A stretch of 5,737 nucleotides of DNA, taken from an uncultured Anaerolineaceae bacterium (GTDB lineage: Bacteria; Chloroflexota; Anaerolineae; Anaerolineales; Anaerolineaceae). Shown here piece after piece: positions 1 through 5,737 of this stretch. The first letter of the stretch is position 1; each line of letters begins with the position of its first letter. The translations under genes were made by a program, and so were the position numbers. The notes beneath the pieces are model-generated. The model saw nothing but the letters and a program-made list of their open reading frames with translations, was not told the origin of the DNA and made no database searches. The stretch spans positions 1 through 5,737 of the forward strand of contig CALCQT010000008.1 of the NCBI GenBank assembly GCA_937894825.1. The letters run 5' to 3'.

Positions 1-26
1 GAAAGTTTTCTGCTTTGCCTACTAGT

Positions 27-53
27 CTTTTGATAAAATACAATCATCAAAAG
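27..53. repeat. small inverted repeat at the left edge
   Basis: An 8-bp perfect inverted repeat, CTTTTGAT at 27-34 and ATCAAAAG at 46-53, encloses an 11-nt loop; one more outer pair (26/54) also matches. Neither strand has a T-run after the stem, so it does not read as an intrinsic terminator. In such AT-rich sequence it may have arisen by chance. Confidence 0.25.
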
Positions 54-185
54 AACCGGATCCGCTCCGTCAAAACAAAAACACCGTTACTCCCGGAAGG
101 AATTCCGCAAATCAGATAAAAAAATAAAGAGAATAAGAACAGATCTGCAAATGTATTTATCGCGTGCAGTCCGACATATATTCCT

Positions 186-214
186 ATTGTATTTTCGCGT
201 CTATAATATGTCAA
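186..214 (-). promoter_or_regulatory. sigma-70-like promoter pair reading leftwards
   Basis: On the minus strand a perfect TTGACA (214-209) is followed by exactly 17 bases and then TACAAT (191-186), one mismatch from the -10 consensus. Transcription would run left, out of the window. No convincing coding region lies between it and the edge: the 63-codon frame across 47-238 starts with TTG, overlaps the promoter and has no ribosome binding site. The match is good, but the surrounding DNA is AT-rich, so a chance occurrence is possible. Confidence 0.35.
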
Positions 215-270
215 TAGAGGAAAACTATCAGTTTCCAATTCAGGCAGTTTTCGTACCTCAAAAGCGGCAA

Positions 271-331
271 TTTACAGCTGGAAGAACCTAATGTGGATTT
301 TACACGATCTATTCAAAATAACAGCTGTAAA
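271..331. repeat. 10-bp inverted repeat in the left intergenic region
   Basis: TTTACAGCTG (271-280) and CAGCTGTAAA (322-331) are perfect inverted copies separated by 41 bases. Each arm contains the CAGCTG palindrome. No gene is nearby on either strand, so a regulatory role cannot be argued. It is recorded as one of the few structured elements in the otherwise featureless first 600 bases. Confidence 0.3.
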
Positions 332-731
332 CTACTTTCTTTTTCTCATAAGTTTTACGCTTTGATCTCGCCAAAAGAAGCAAAAAAATCCAGATAAAAA
401 AAATACTCAGATATCTTTCTGACTTTTTATAAACCTTGATCCAAACGGCAAAATCAGACGCCTTTTCCAGCATGAATCACATACAATTCGCGTAAAAAAC
501 ACAGCCGTCCAATTATCGGAAAAGTTATTTGTTTTTGCATTGATTTTGCACATCAACAGACAATAAACAGCAAGAATAGACAACAAATCTGCCAAACCAA
601 AGACCGCATCCTGTCAAGAGTTTGTTCAGGTATTCATTGCCGATCAGCACCGCGCGCACCATACATCGGAAGGTGTATTTGTCCAACCGCGGCTTGATCC
701 ACGGAATTCCAGCCCACCGGGTCGGTCGCGC

Positions 732-1548
732 TCAGCGTCTCGCTGCCGGGGTTCCGCCGCCGACCACATTCTGTTTCGGCGCCAGTCTGGGAACCATGGT
801 GTTCGTTATCGCCAGCGTATGCTCCCTTGATTTACTGCAGTTTGCCGGTGCAAACCGGTGCAAAATCGTTCCCCGCCGCGTCAACTTCCCGCACAGAGAA
901 TATATAGGGATTTGCATACGCATCCGTTTCTTCCAGGCTGTCCCATGTAACAGTGATGATCCCATGCTGCACCTCTTTAATCTCCGCGCCCGGAACCGCT
1001 TCCAGGTTCCCCATGTCAGTTCTCCGGTACAGTTTGAACCAAACCGTCGGACGGTTATTCGCATCACTGCCATCCCAGTTCTTTGTCGCCGTCGCTGTCC
1101 CATTCGTCGGGATCACATAGGTATTCGTCACAGTTTGCGTATACTCATCCGATTTAATGTAGTTTGGCGGTGTAAAATCGTTGCCTTCCGCATCAACTTC
1201 TTGTACAGAGAATCTATACGGGCGGCCATGCGCATCCGTTCCAGACTGTCCCACATAACAACGATGGTATCATGCGGCAACATTTTGAGACTCGCCCCCA
1301 GAACCGGCTCCCAATTAGTACCGTCAATGCTCCGGAACAGTTTGAACCACACCGTCGGACGATTCTCCCAGGAACCGCCTATCTATGCCTTGGCCGCCGT
1401 TGCTGTCCCATCCGTCGGGATCACGTAGTCGAAGGGCGCCTTGCGTATTCGTAAATTCCTAGGCATTAAACGTATTGATTCTACCTTTCAATATATTTAA
1501 ATCAGCAACGAAGCCGGGTACGTCTACAAATTCCGTGCCTCCGAATTT
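732..1548 (-). pseudogene. broken Cna_B-repeat surface protein (remnant)
   Basis: Read on the minus strand, this region encodes two tandem copies of a roughly 104-codon repeat (about 1430-1174 and 1122-845) once frame breaks are bridged. Each copy runs through a linker ending in TNTYVIPT or similar, then GTATA, NRPTVWFKL(F/Y)R, a V(L/P)GA segment, an MWDSLE or TWDSLE strand, (P)Y.FSV(Q/R)EVDA and GNDF. This is the pattern of Cna_B-type (SpaA-like) beta-sandwich domains, which form stalks of secreted or wall-attached surface proteins. Copy 1 carries a TAG stop (1385-1383) where copy 2 has Trp, and lacks 4 nt near 1238. Copy 2 carries a 10-bp tandem duplication (845-864) that shifts the frame. 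A weaker open stretch upstream (1548-1462, then a stop) may be the preceding domain end. No start codon, signal peptide, sorting signal or C-terminal membrane segment is visible. It is confidently non-functional as it stands; the family call is by pattern only. Confidence 0.75.
845..864. repeat. 10-bp tandem duplication that breaks the Cna_B remnant
   Basis: CCGGTGCAAA occurs twice without a gap (845-854 and 855-864). Removing one copy restores the minus-strand frame: GNDFA then continues into NCSKS and TNTMVP, matching NYIKS and TNTYVIP at the same place in the other repeat. The duplication therefore looks like the frameshifting lesion, probably a replication-slippage event. Confidence 0.8.
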
Positions 1549-1670
1549 TCATAATGAATAAACCCATGCATTCTTATTTATTAATTGAACAGTAAAACAT
1601 GACATAAAAAACGAACCTTGCCAAAATGCAAAGTTCTTCCCTGCAAACAGGAATGCAACTGCTCCTCATT

Positions 1671-1763
1671 TCAATCAATCCATTGCAAAATTATCCGTCT
1701 GGCATTTCGCCCATCGCATAGCAATTGCGATGATCACACCTACATTGATTGATGTTTTTTTTT
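1671..1763 (+). repeat. outer inverted repeat around the left hairpin, followed by a T-run
   Basis: TCAATCAAT (1671-1679) pairs perfectly with ATTGATTGA (1744-1752) and encloses the hairpin repeat at 1712-1732. Nine T residues follow at 1755-1763. Together this could fold as a long branched stem ending in a T-tract. The 64-nt enclosed region makes a standard intrinsic terminator unlikely, and no plus-strand gene ends just upstream. Confidence 0.25.
1702..1744 (+). repeat. hairpin repeat, left copy (upstream of abiE)
   Basis: A perfect 7-bp stem, CATCGCA (1712-1718) and TGCGATG (1726-1732), has a 7-nt loop and is followed by GATCACACCTACA. The 43-base segment matches 3632-3674 at 32 positions without any gap, in the same orientation. 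The stem's innermost pair is A-T here and G-C in the other copy, so pairing is kept. Shape and setting resemble short intergenic palindromic (REP- or MITE-like) repeats; the family is not identified. Confidence 0.65.
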
Positions 1764-1769
1764 GCGCAC

Positions 1770-1853
1770 ATGTACAGAACCATGGTTGTGATCAGTCTGG
1801 AACAATATGCCGCGCCGACAGATGAAATCGAGTTTAAGATATCATCCTCTTAA
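1770..1853 (+). other. doubtful 27-codon reading frame upstream of abiE
   Basis: The frame starts at ATG 1770 (second ATG at 1782) and ends with TAA at 1851-1853. The predicted peptide (MYRTMVVISLEQYAAPTDEI, then a short tail) has a protein-like composition with an aliphatic start and an acidic middle. No ribosome binding site precedes either ATG; upstream is a T-run. I do not recognise the peptide. It could be the stump of a former gene, a small ORF, or chance. Confidence 0.15.
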
Positions 1854-1878
1854 ATTCGAAAAGGATGTCATAAACAGA

Positions 1879-1907
1879 TTGACTTTTGACATATAAAGTG
1901 ATATTAT
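1879..1907 (+). promoter_or_regulatory. promoter of the abiE operon
   Basis: TTGACT (1879-1884) and TATTAT (1902-1907) are each one mismatch from consensus, with a 17-bp spacer. This predicts transcription starting near 1914, about 57 bases before the antitoxin ATG. A perfect TTGACA (1886-1891) and perfect TATAAT boxes (1905-1910, 1920-1925) also lie here but not at good mutual spacing. The -10 region lies inside the left arm of the dyad at 1894-1952, as expected for a repressible promoter. Confidence 0.6.
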
Positions 1908-1952
1908 AATGTCGATAATTATAATGAAAATTCAGTTTATAATATCACTTTA
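1894..1952. promoter_or_regulatory. 16-bp perfect dyad, putative AbiEi autoregulatory operator
   Basis: TAAAGTGATATTATAA (1894-1909) and its exact reverse complement (1937-1952) are separated by 27 bases, giving a centre-to-centre distance of 43 bp, about four helical turns. The left arm covers the predicted -10 box and the right arm ends just before the ribosome binding site. Because transcription probably starts near 1914, the left arm would not be in the mRNA, which points to protein binding on DNA. Characterised AbiEi antitoxins repress their own promoter by binding paired inverted repeats; that this dyad does the same is inferred. Confidence 0.65.
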
Positions 1953-1954
1953 GC

Positions 1955-1963
1955 GAGGGAAGG
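1955..1963 (+). promoter_or_regulatory. ribosome binding site of the antitoxin gene
   Basis: GAGGGAAGG lies 7 bases before ATG 1971. It is a strong purine-rich Shine-Dalgarno sequence at good spacing and fixes the antitoxin start. It sits immediately after the right arm of the dyad. Confidence 0.75.
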
Positions 1964-1970
1964 TAAATAT

Positions 1971-2639
1971 ATGGAACAGATCGGATATGGCAAACACATT
2001 ACCCAAACTGTCAAAAAAATACCTTACGGGGAGATAATCAAAACCGGGGATATTGCGGAGCGGCTGGCGAAAACTTTTGCGCTTCCCCACGATCATGCTA
2101 AAACGCTGACCAACAACAAGCTGAAGCGGATGGCGGACAAGGGGGAAATTAAAAGACTTCAAAAGGGCTTTTACAGTCAGGTGAAGCAAACCGTATTTGG
2201 AAAAATTACCCCTGGCATTGACCAGGTGATGAAAAAGACGTTGATGGAACAGGATGGAGGAAAAATAGGATATGAGTCCGGTCCGTTCCTGCTGAACAGG
2301 CTCGGCCTGACTACGCTGATTCCTCGTGATATGGAGATCACCACAAACCGCAACAGGGCAAAGCTACCGGAAGGCTGTCGCATCAAAATAAAAAAACCGG
2401 TAACTGCCATAACGGGCGACAACTGGAAATACCTCCAGTTTATCGATCTGGTCAGCAAGCTCCCTCAGACGCACACTGATGCGGAAAAGCCGGAACTGCT
2501 ACTGGTACGGTATGCAAAAATGCAGGAACTCGACGACCTCACGTTGATCGCTACTGCCCGCAGGTATTACCCGAAAAAAGTTTTGCCGCTACTTATTGAT
2601 CTACTCCTGGATACAGACAATGAACATCCATCAGGATAG
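1971..2639 (+). CDS. AbiEi-type antitoxin / transcriptional repressor (DUF6088-like)
   Basis: A 222-residue protein that resembles the AbiEi/DUF6088 antitoxins of type IV toxin-antitoxin pairs. Residues about 8-75 look like a winged helix-turn-helix: an opening segment with KIPYGEIIKTGDIAE, a recognition-helix-like stretch (KTLTNNKLKRMADKGEI) and a wing ending in RLQKGFY. Residues about 95-145 carry the family's second conserved block, with YESGPFLLNRLGL, TLIPRDMEITTNR and a lysine-rich strand (RIKIKKP). The C-terminal half is helical and is the likely toxin-neutralising part. In characterised pairs the antitoxin counteracts the nucleotidyltransferase without forming a stable complex and represses the operon. 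The start at 1971 is supported by the strong Shine-Dalgarno sequence. The 3' end overlaps the next gene by 20 nt, implying coupled translation. The gene appears intact. The family call comes from motif recognition, not a database search. Confidence 0.8.
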   Translation: MEQIGYGKHITQTVKKIPYGEIIKTGDIAERLAKTFALPHDHAKTLTNNKLKRMADKGEIKRLQKGFYSQVKQTVFGKITPGIDQVMKKTLMEQDGGKIGYESGPFLLNRLGLTTLIPRDMEITTNRNRAKLPEGCRIKIKKPVTAITGDNWKYLQFIDLVSKLPQTHTDAEKPELLLVRYAKMQELDDLTLIATARRYYPKKVLPLLIDLLLDTDNEHPSG

Positions 2640-3600
2640 AGATGCGTTTCAAGGTCTGCTCTCGGATATAAGCTACAGAACGGGCATACGAAACGACATC
2701 GTGGAAAAAGATTACTATCTGACCCTGCTCCTATGGGAACTTTCCCAAAAACAAGTGATCCTTCCAGCATACTTCAAGGGCGGCACTGCTCTGTATAAAG
2801 CAATTGGCCACATGAACCGCTTTTCCGAAGATATTGATCTTACGGTTGACATACATGACTGCTCAAAAACTCAGGGGAAAAAGCGATTGGAAACTGCTGC
2901 AAACGGCTACAAAACGCTTCCGCGGACATCGGATAAAGAAAGGGAAAACAATCAAAAAGGCAGCATCACCAGTGTGTACGAATATACGCCAGTAAGCGAT
3001 GTTGATGTTGACGATGCACTGCAGCGGTCCGGCTATGTGAAGGTGGAGGCCACCTCCTTCACTATCAGCGAACCGGTAGAATCACTTGAAATCTCACCGC
3101 TTCTTTATTCGGAAGCAACCAAAGCACAGACTCAAATTCTCGAATTGAATTATGATGTCAAACCGTTTTCCATCTACACTATAAAGCTGGAGCGGATTTT
3201 TGCGGACAAAATATTGGCCGCGGAATTTTATTACCAGCGGAATGCGCTGATTGATACGGCAAAGCACCTTTATGATCTTAGCACAATGATGAATCAGGAA
3301 AGGATACATTTCCTGATCTCATCATCGGAAGAACTGGCGGCAATGCTCGCCTATAAGCGAAGAGAAGAAAGAAAACGAATCGGAAGTGATCTGTCGGAAA
3401 AGCCATTTTCCGAATTTACGGTGTTTGATGCGGTTGGCATGGATTCTGATCTGTCCACAGCCTTTTCAAAAATGCAGGAAATCTATGTATTTTCGCAAAG
3501 CGATATCCTCTCGCTGGCACAATTATCTGTAAGCATGGCGGCTTTGAGCCGGGTTTTACTTAAACTGGATGAAGGTCTTGGAAAAACGCAAAAATTGTAG
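2620..3600 (+). CDS. AbiEii-type nucleotidyltransferase toxin
   Basis: A 326-residue protein of the AbiEii/AbiGii nucleotidyltransferase family (DNA polymerase beta-like fold), the toxin of the pair. Early residues 29-33 hold the typical EKDYY segment. The catalytic signature follows: KGGTAL at 53-58 and FSEDIDL at 68-74, giving the G-G and D-x-D metal-binding motif. KLERIFADK (189-197) and KHLYDL (215-220) match the later conserved lysine and aspartate motifs. Family members are thought to transfer nucleotides to a cellular target (tRNA in a related member), stopping growth during phage infection; the substrate here is unknown. ATG 2620 was chosen because the protein then begins as relatives do. 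An in-frame TTG at 2596 would add 8 residues, and neither start has a clear Shine-Dalgarno, consistent with coupling to the upstream gene, which it overlaps in another frame. All key residues are present, so it is probably active. No T-tailed terminator follows. Confidence 0.85.
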   Translation: MNIHQDRDAFQGLLSDISYRTGIRNDIVEKDYYLTLLLWELSQKQVILPAYFKGGTALYKAIGHMNRFSEDIDLTVDIHDCSKTQGKKRLETAANGYKTLPRTSDKERENNQKGSITSVYEYTPVSDVDVDDALQRSGYVKVEATSFTISEPVESLEISPLLYSEATKAQTQILELNYDVKPFSIYTIKLERIFADKILAAEFYYQRNALIDTAKHLYDLSTMMNQERIHFLISSSEELAAMLAYKRREERKRIGSDLSEKPFSEFTVFDAVGMDSDLSTAFSKMQEIYVFSQSDILSLAQLSVSMAALSRVLLKLDEGLGKTQKL

Positions 3601-3631
3601 GTAAGTAGTATTTTTAAAGGTCAATGAGTTT

Positions 3632-3674
3632 GCACTACACGCATCGCGTAACATTCGCGATGATCGCCCCTGCA
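3632..3674 (+). repeat. hairpin repeat, right copy (downstream of abiE)
   Basis: CATCGCG (3642-3648) and CGCGATG (3656-3662) form a perfect 7-bp stem with a 7-nt loop, followed by ATCGCCCCTGCA. It is the gap-free partner of 1702-1744 in the same orientation, 1930 bp away. It lies 41 bp after the toxin stop codon. There is no T-run, so it is not a standard terminator, though it could stabilise the mRNA 3' end. The sequence resembles GGGGCGA-type intergenic palindromes seen in many bacteria; that link is from memory. Confidence 0.65.
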
Positions 3675-3691
3675 AAGGCGCTCGCCCGAAT

Positions 3692-3726
3692 AAAAAAAAG
3701 GCGCTTCAGAAAAGCTCTGAAACGCC
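3692..3726 (-). terminator. intrinsic terminator of rpoC
   Basis: On the minus strand GGCGTTTCAGA (3726-3716), a 5-nt loop and TCTGAAGCGCC (3710-3700) form an 11-bp stem with a single G-U wobble, followed directly by eight T residues (3699-3692). It begins 22 bases after the rpoC stop codon. On the plus strand the stem is followed only by TCTTACC, so it should work poorly for abiE transcripts arriving from the left. Confidence 0.92.
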
Positions 3727-3748
3727 TCTTACCTGGTAAATTAACCGC

Positions 3749-5737
3749 TTATTCGCTCGGCAGGTTGGAGATCAGCGAAGTGTGATCCACCACCTCGTTC
3801 TCCTCATCAAATCTGCCAGGCACAAAGCCGGTCCCGGCCGGGATCAGCTTCCCGATGATGACGTTCTCCTTCAAGCCGTAAAGCGGATCCTTCGTCCCGC
3901 CGATCGCGGCGCTGGCCATCACCTTGATGGTATGCTGGAACGAAGCAGCCGAAAGCCAGGAATCTGTACTCAGCGAGGCTTTGGTCACGCCTAACAACAC
4001 CTCAACAAATTTGACCGGCGTCTTCCCTTCCGCTTCCAGCTTTTCGTTCATTTCCTGAATGCGCAGCCGGTCCACCACATCCATCGGCAGGTACGGCGAA
4101 TCGCCGGAGCGAACCACCTGCACTTTGCCCAGCATCTTGCGGATGATCACCTCAAAATGCTTGTCGTTGATGTTCTGACCCTGCGCCCGGTAAACGCGCT
4201 GGATTTCCGTCAGGATATACATCTGGCAGGCGTCACGCCCATTCAAACGCAGTACCGTGTGCGGATTCAGTGACCCTTCCGTCAGCGGCTGCCCGGCGCG
4301 AACCTGTTCATTATCCTTGATCATCAGGCGGGAGGTGCTTGGAATATCATATTCCTCACTGGTCTGCTGTTCGTAGGTAACAACAACCTTGCCATCCTCA
4401 AAGCGGACACGGCCGGTATGTCCGACGGTGATATTCGCTTCGCCGCCTTCCGCAACCACGTCGCCCAGATTGACGACCTGCTCTTCTTTCACTTTGACTT
4501 CCCAGCCTTGCGGGATCTCATATGTGTCGGAAACCAACTCGCTGTGATCCACCCGGACACTGCGCAGATCGGTGTATTTATCCGATTGGATAATCTTTGC
4601 CACACCGTCGATCTGCGAGATAACGGCTTCACCTTTCGGTGTCCGCCGTGCTTCGAACAATTCTTCCACACGCGGGAGACCGGTTGTGATGTCGCCGCCC
4701 TGGGCCACACCACCGGAGTGGAAAGTCCGCAGCGTCAGCTGTGTACCGGGTTCACCGATGGACTGTGCGGCCACCGTTCCAACAGCCGAACCGAGTTCAA
4801 CCATCCGGCCCCGGCCCAGATCCAGCCCATAACATTTGGAGCAGATACCGTGCTTCAGTTCACAGGTCATTGGAGAGCGAACCTTGATTTCCTGTACGTT
4901 CGAGTCATCCAGACGTTTTGCGACGGCGTGATCAACCAAACCGCCTTTTTCAACCAGAATTTCACCCGTGATCGGATCAATGACCCGTTCAGCCGTGAGA
5001 CGTCCGTACAAACGTTCCGCGTATGATTGCTTGGCAACATCATCAGCCCGCCGGATCCAAATTCCTTCCTGCGTTCCGCAGTCTTCATCGTTGACGATCA
5101 GATCCTGGGCGATATCGACCAAACGGCGGGTCAGATATCCCGCGTCAGCCGTCCGCAGTGCGGTATCGGCCAGCCCCTTCCGCGCGCCGTGCGTGGAGAT
5201 GAAATATTCCAGCGCATCCAACCCTTCACGGAAATTGGATTTGATCGGCAGCCGGATAATACGTCCGGACGGGTCCGCCATCAGCCCGCGCATACCGGCC
5301 AGCTGGGCAATCGGTCCGAAACCGCCTTTGGTCGCGCCGGAGTTGGCCATGGTCGCCATGTTTCCTTCCGGATCCATGTTCGCCCGCACCTCTTTGGCGA
5401 TCCTTGCGGTCGTATTCTGCCAAACCTCAATGGTCCGGTCATTGCGTTCCTGTTCAGTCAGCAAACCGCGCCGCCACTGCTTATTAATTGAGCTGACTTC
5501 CGTATCCGCCTCATGAATGAAGCTGTCCTTTCGTTCCGGAATGGTAATATCCGAAACAGCAATGGTTGAGCCGGAACGCATGGCATATTCAAAGCCAACG
5601 TCCTTAATGAGGTCGGCGACTTCTGTTGTGACTTCCTGGTCGCAAACCTGATACACTTCGGCGATCAGGTCCTTGATCCCGCCTTTTTCCAACGGGAGAT
5701 TTTTGAACTGCATTTCAGGCGGCAGAATGTTGTTGAA
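3749..5737 (-). CDS. rpoC: DNA-directed RNA polymerase subunit beta', C-terminal part
   Basis: The last 662 codons of the beta' subunit, open at the right edge (first codons read FNNILPPEMQF; the N-terminal half, with the catalytic NADFDGD motif, lies outside). Beta' forms the lower jaw of RNA polymerase and much of the active centre. Counting from the edge, the bridge-helix region is at about 165-205 (NFREGLDALEY, STHGARKGLADTALRTA). The second zinc site is present as Cys 220, 292, 299 and 302 (EDCGT and CELKHGICSKC). The trigger helix follows at about 325-343 (QSIGEPGTQLTLRTFHSGG) and runs on into GGDITTGLPRVEELFEARR without the large insertion found in E. coli. The C-terminal block has KASLSTDSWLSAASFQHT and LKENVIIGKLIPAGTGF. 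The Met at 5713 is internal, not the start. A strong terminator follows the stop. In most bacteria rpoB lies directly upstream, here off the window. Confidence 0.98.
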   Translation of the reverse strand, partial: FNNILPPEMQFKNLPLEKGGIKDLIAEVYQVCDQEVTTEVADLIKDVGFEYAMRSGSTIAVSDITIPERKDSFIHEADTEVSSINKQWRRGLLTEQERNDRTIEVWQNTTARIAKEVRANMDPEGNMATMANSGATKGGFGPIAQLAGMRGLMADPSGRIIRLPIKSNFREGLDALEYFISTHGARKGLADTALRTADAGYLTRRLVDIAQDLIVNDEDCGTQEGIWIRRADDVAKQSYAERLYGRLTAERVIDPITGEILVEKGGLVDHAVAKRLDDSNVQEIKVRSPMTCELKHGICSKCYGLDLGRGRMVELGSAVGTVAAQSIGEPGTQLTLRTFHSGGVAQGGDITTGLPRVEELFEARRTPKGEAVISQIDGVAKIIQSDKYTDLRSVRVDHSELVSDTYEIPQGWEVKVKEEQVVNLGDVVAEGGEANITVGHTGRVRFEDGKVVVTYEQQTSEEYDIPSTSRLMIKDNEQVRAGQPLTEGSLNPHTVLRLNGRDACQMYILTEIQRVYRAQGQNINDKHFEVIIRKMLGKVQVVRSGDSPYLPMDVVDRLRIQEMNEKLEAEGKTPVKFVEVLLGVTKASLSTDSWLSAASFQHTIKVMASAAIGGTKDPLYGLKENVIIGKLIPAGTGFVPGRFDEENEVVDHTSLISNLPSE

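Larger units (their letters stand above)
1..600. other. AT-rich stretch without a recognisable gene
   Basis: The stretch is rich in A- and T-runs and contains only short frames of about 60 codons on the minus strand (47-238 and 407-595). Neither has a ribosome binding site, a recognisable motif or a plausible partner. It may be decayed coding sequence downstream of the Cna_B remnant, or plain intergenic DNA. Only a promoter-like pair at 186-214 and small dyads stand out. Confidence 0.55.

Noticed and set aside
47..238. Minus-strand 63-codon frame with a hydrophobic middle, possibly a small membrane protein
   Set aside because: It needs a TTG start without a ribosome binding site, and its 5' end overlaps the promoter-like element; the hydrophobic character follows from the T-rich composition.
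407..595. Minus-strand 62-codon frame
   Set aside because: No ribosome binding site, no motif and a mixed composition typical of chance frames in AT-rich DNA.
622..1428. Long plus-strand open frame of 268 codons
   Set aside because: It is antisense to the Cna_B remnant. Its translation is rich in Arg, Pro and Ile without any motif, whereas the minus strand shows two recognisable homologous repeats.
2596..2619. TTG 2596 as the start of the toxin gene
   Set aside because: The 8 extra residues do not resemble the family's N-terminus, and ATG 2620 gives the usual beginning and a modest 20-nt overlap with the antitoxin gene. It cannot be fully excluded because neither start has a clear Shine-Dalgarno.
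3642..3662. Hairpin after the toxin gene as an intrinsic terminator
   Set aside because: The stem is only 7 bp and no T-run follows on the plus strand; its similarity to 1712-1732 explains it better as a copy of a repeat.
4418..5516. Several plus-strand open frames of 86-202 codons across the right part
   Set aside because: All lie antisense to the strongly conserved rpoC coding sequence and have no motif or ribosome binding site; they are shadows of its codon bias.
1..5737. CRISPR array, tRNA or rRNA genes, insertion sequence with transposase
   Set aside because: No regularly spaced identical repeats, no cloverleaf-like or rRNA-like sequence, and no transposase or integrase motifs were seen on either strand.

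Overview
The window is bacterial and falls into three parts: a decayed AT-rich left end, a compact two-gene toxin-antitoxin (phage-defence type) module in the middle, and the 3' part of a core housekeeping gene on the right. The rpoC fragment is clearly bacterial. It has no large insertion after the trigger helix of the kind seen in gamma-proteobacteria. Its C-terminus and the Cna_B-type surface-protein remnant would fit an anaerobic Chloroflexota (Anaerolineae-like) or Clostridia-like genome, but this placement is an inference and is not secure.

Layout. Positions 1-600 hold no convincing gene; there is only a promoter-like pair on the minus strand and two small dyads. From about 1548 down to 732 (minus strand) lies a broken remnant of a cell-surface protein with two tandem Cna_B-like repeats. 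It is disrupted by an in-frame stop, a 4-nt deletion and a 10-bp tandem duplication. Positions 1549-1860 are non-coding apart from a doubtful 27-codon reading frame, and contain a hairpin repeat (about 1702-1744). Positions 1879-3600 are a self-contained AbiE-type operon: promoter, a long dyad that looks like the autoregulatory operator, a strong ribosome binding site, an AbiEi/DUF6088-type antitoxin, and a 20-nt overlapping AbiEii nucleotidyltransferase toxin. A second, diverged copy of the hairpin repeat (3632-3674) follows the toxin in the same orientation, so the pair brackets the operon. The right part (3749 to the edge) is the C-terminal ~660 codons of rpoC on the minus strand, ending in a strong intrinsic terminator at 3692-3726. 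abiE and rpoC are convergent.

How it works together. The two abiE genes form one transcription unit. The family model is that the winged-helix antitoxin represses its own promoter through an inverted repeat and neutralises a nucleotidyltransferase toxin; the sequence shows a 16-bp perfect dyad where such an operator would be expected. The most interesting observations are this dyad and the two hairpin repeats flanking the operon, whose innermost base pair differs by a compensatory change (A-T in one, G-C in the other). I found no wholly new system. The defence module belongs to a known superfamily, here with an apparently intact control region.
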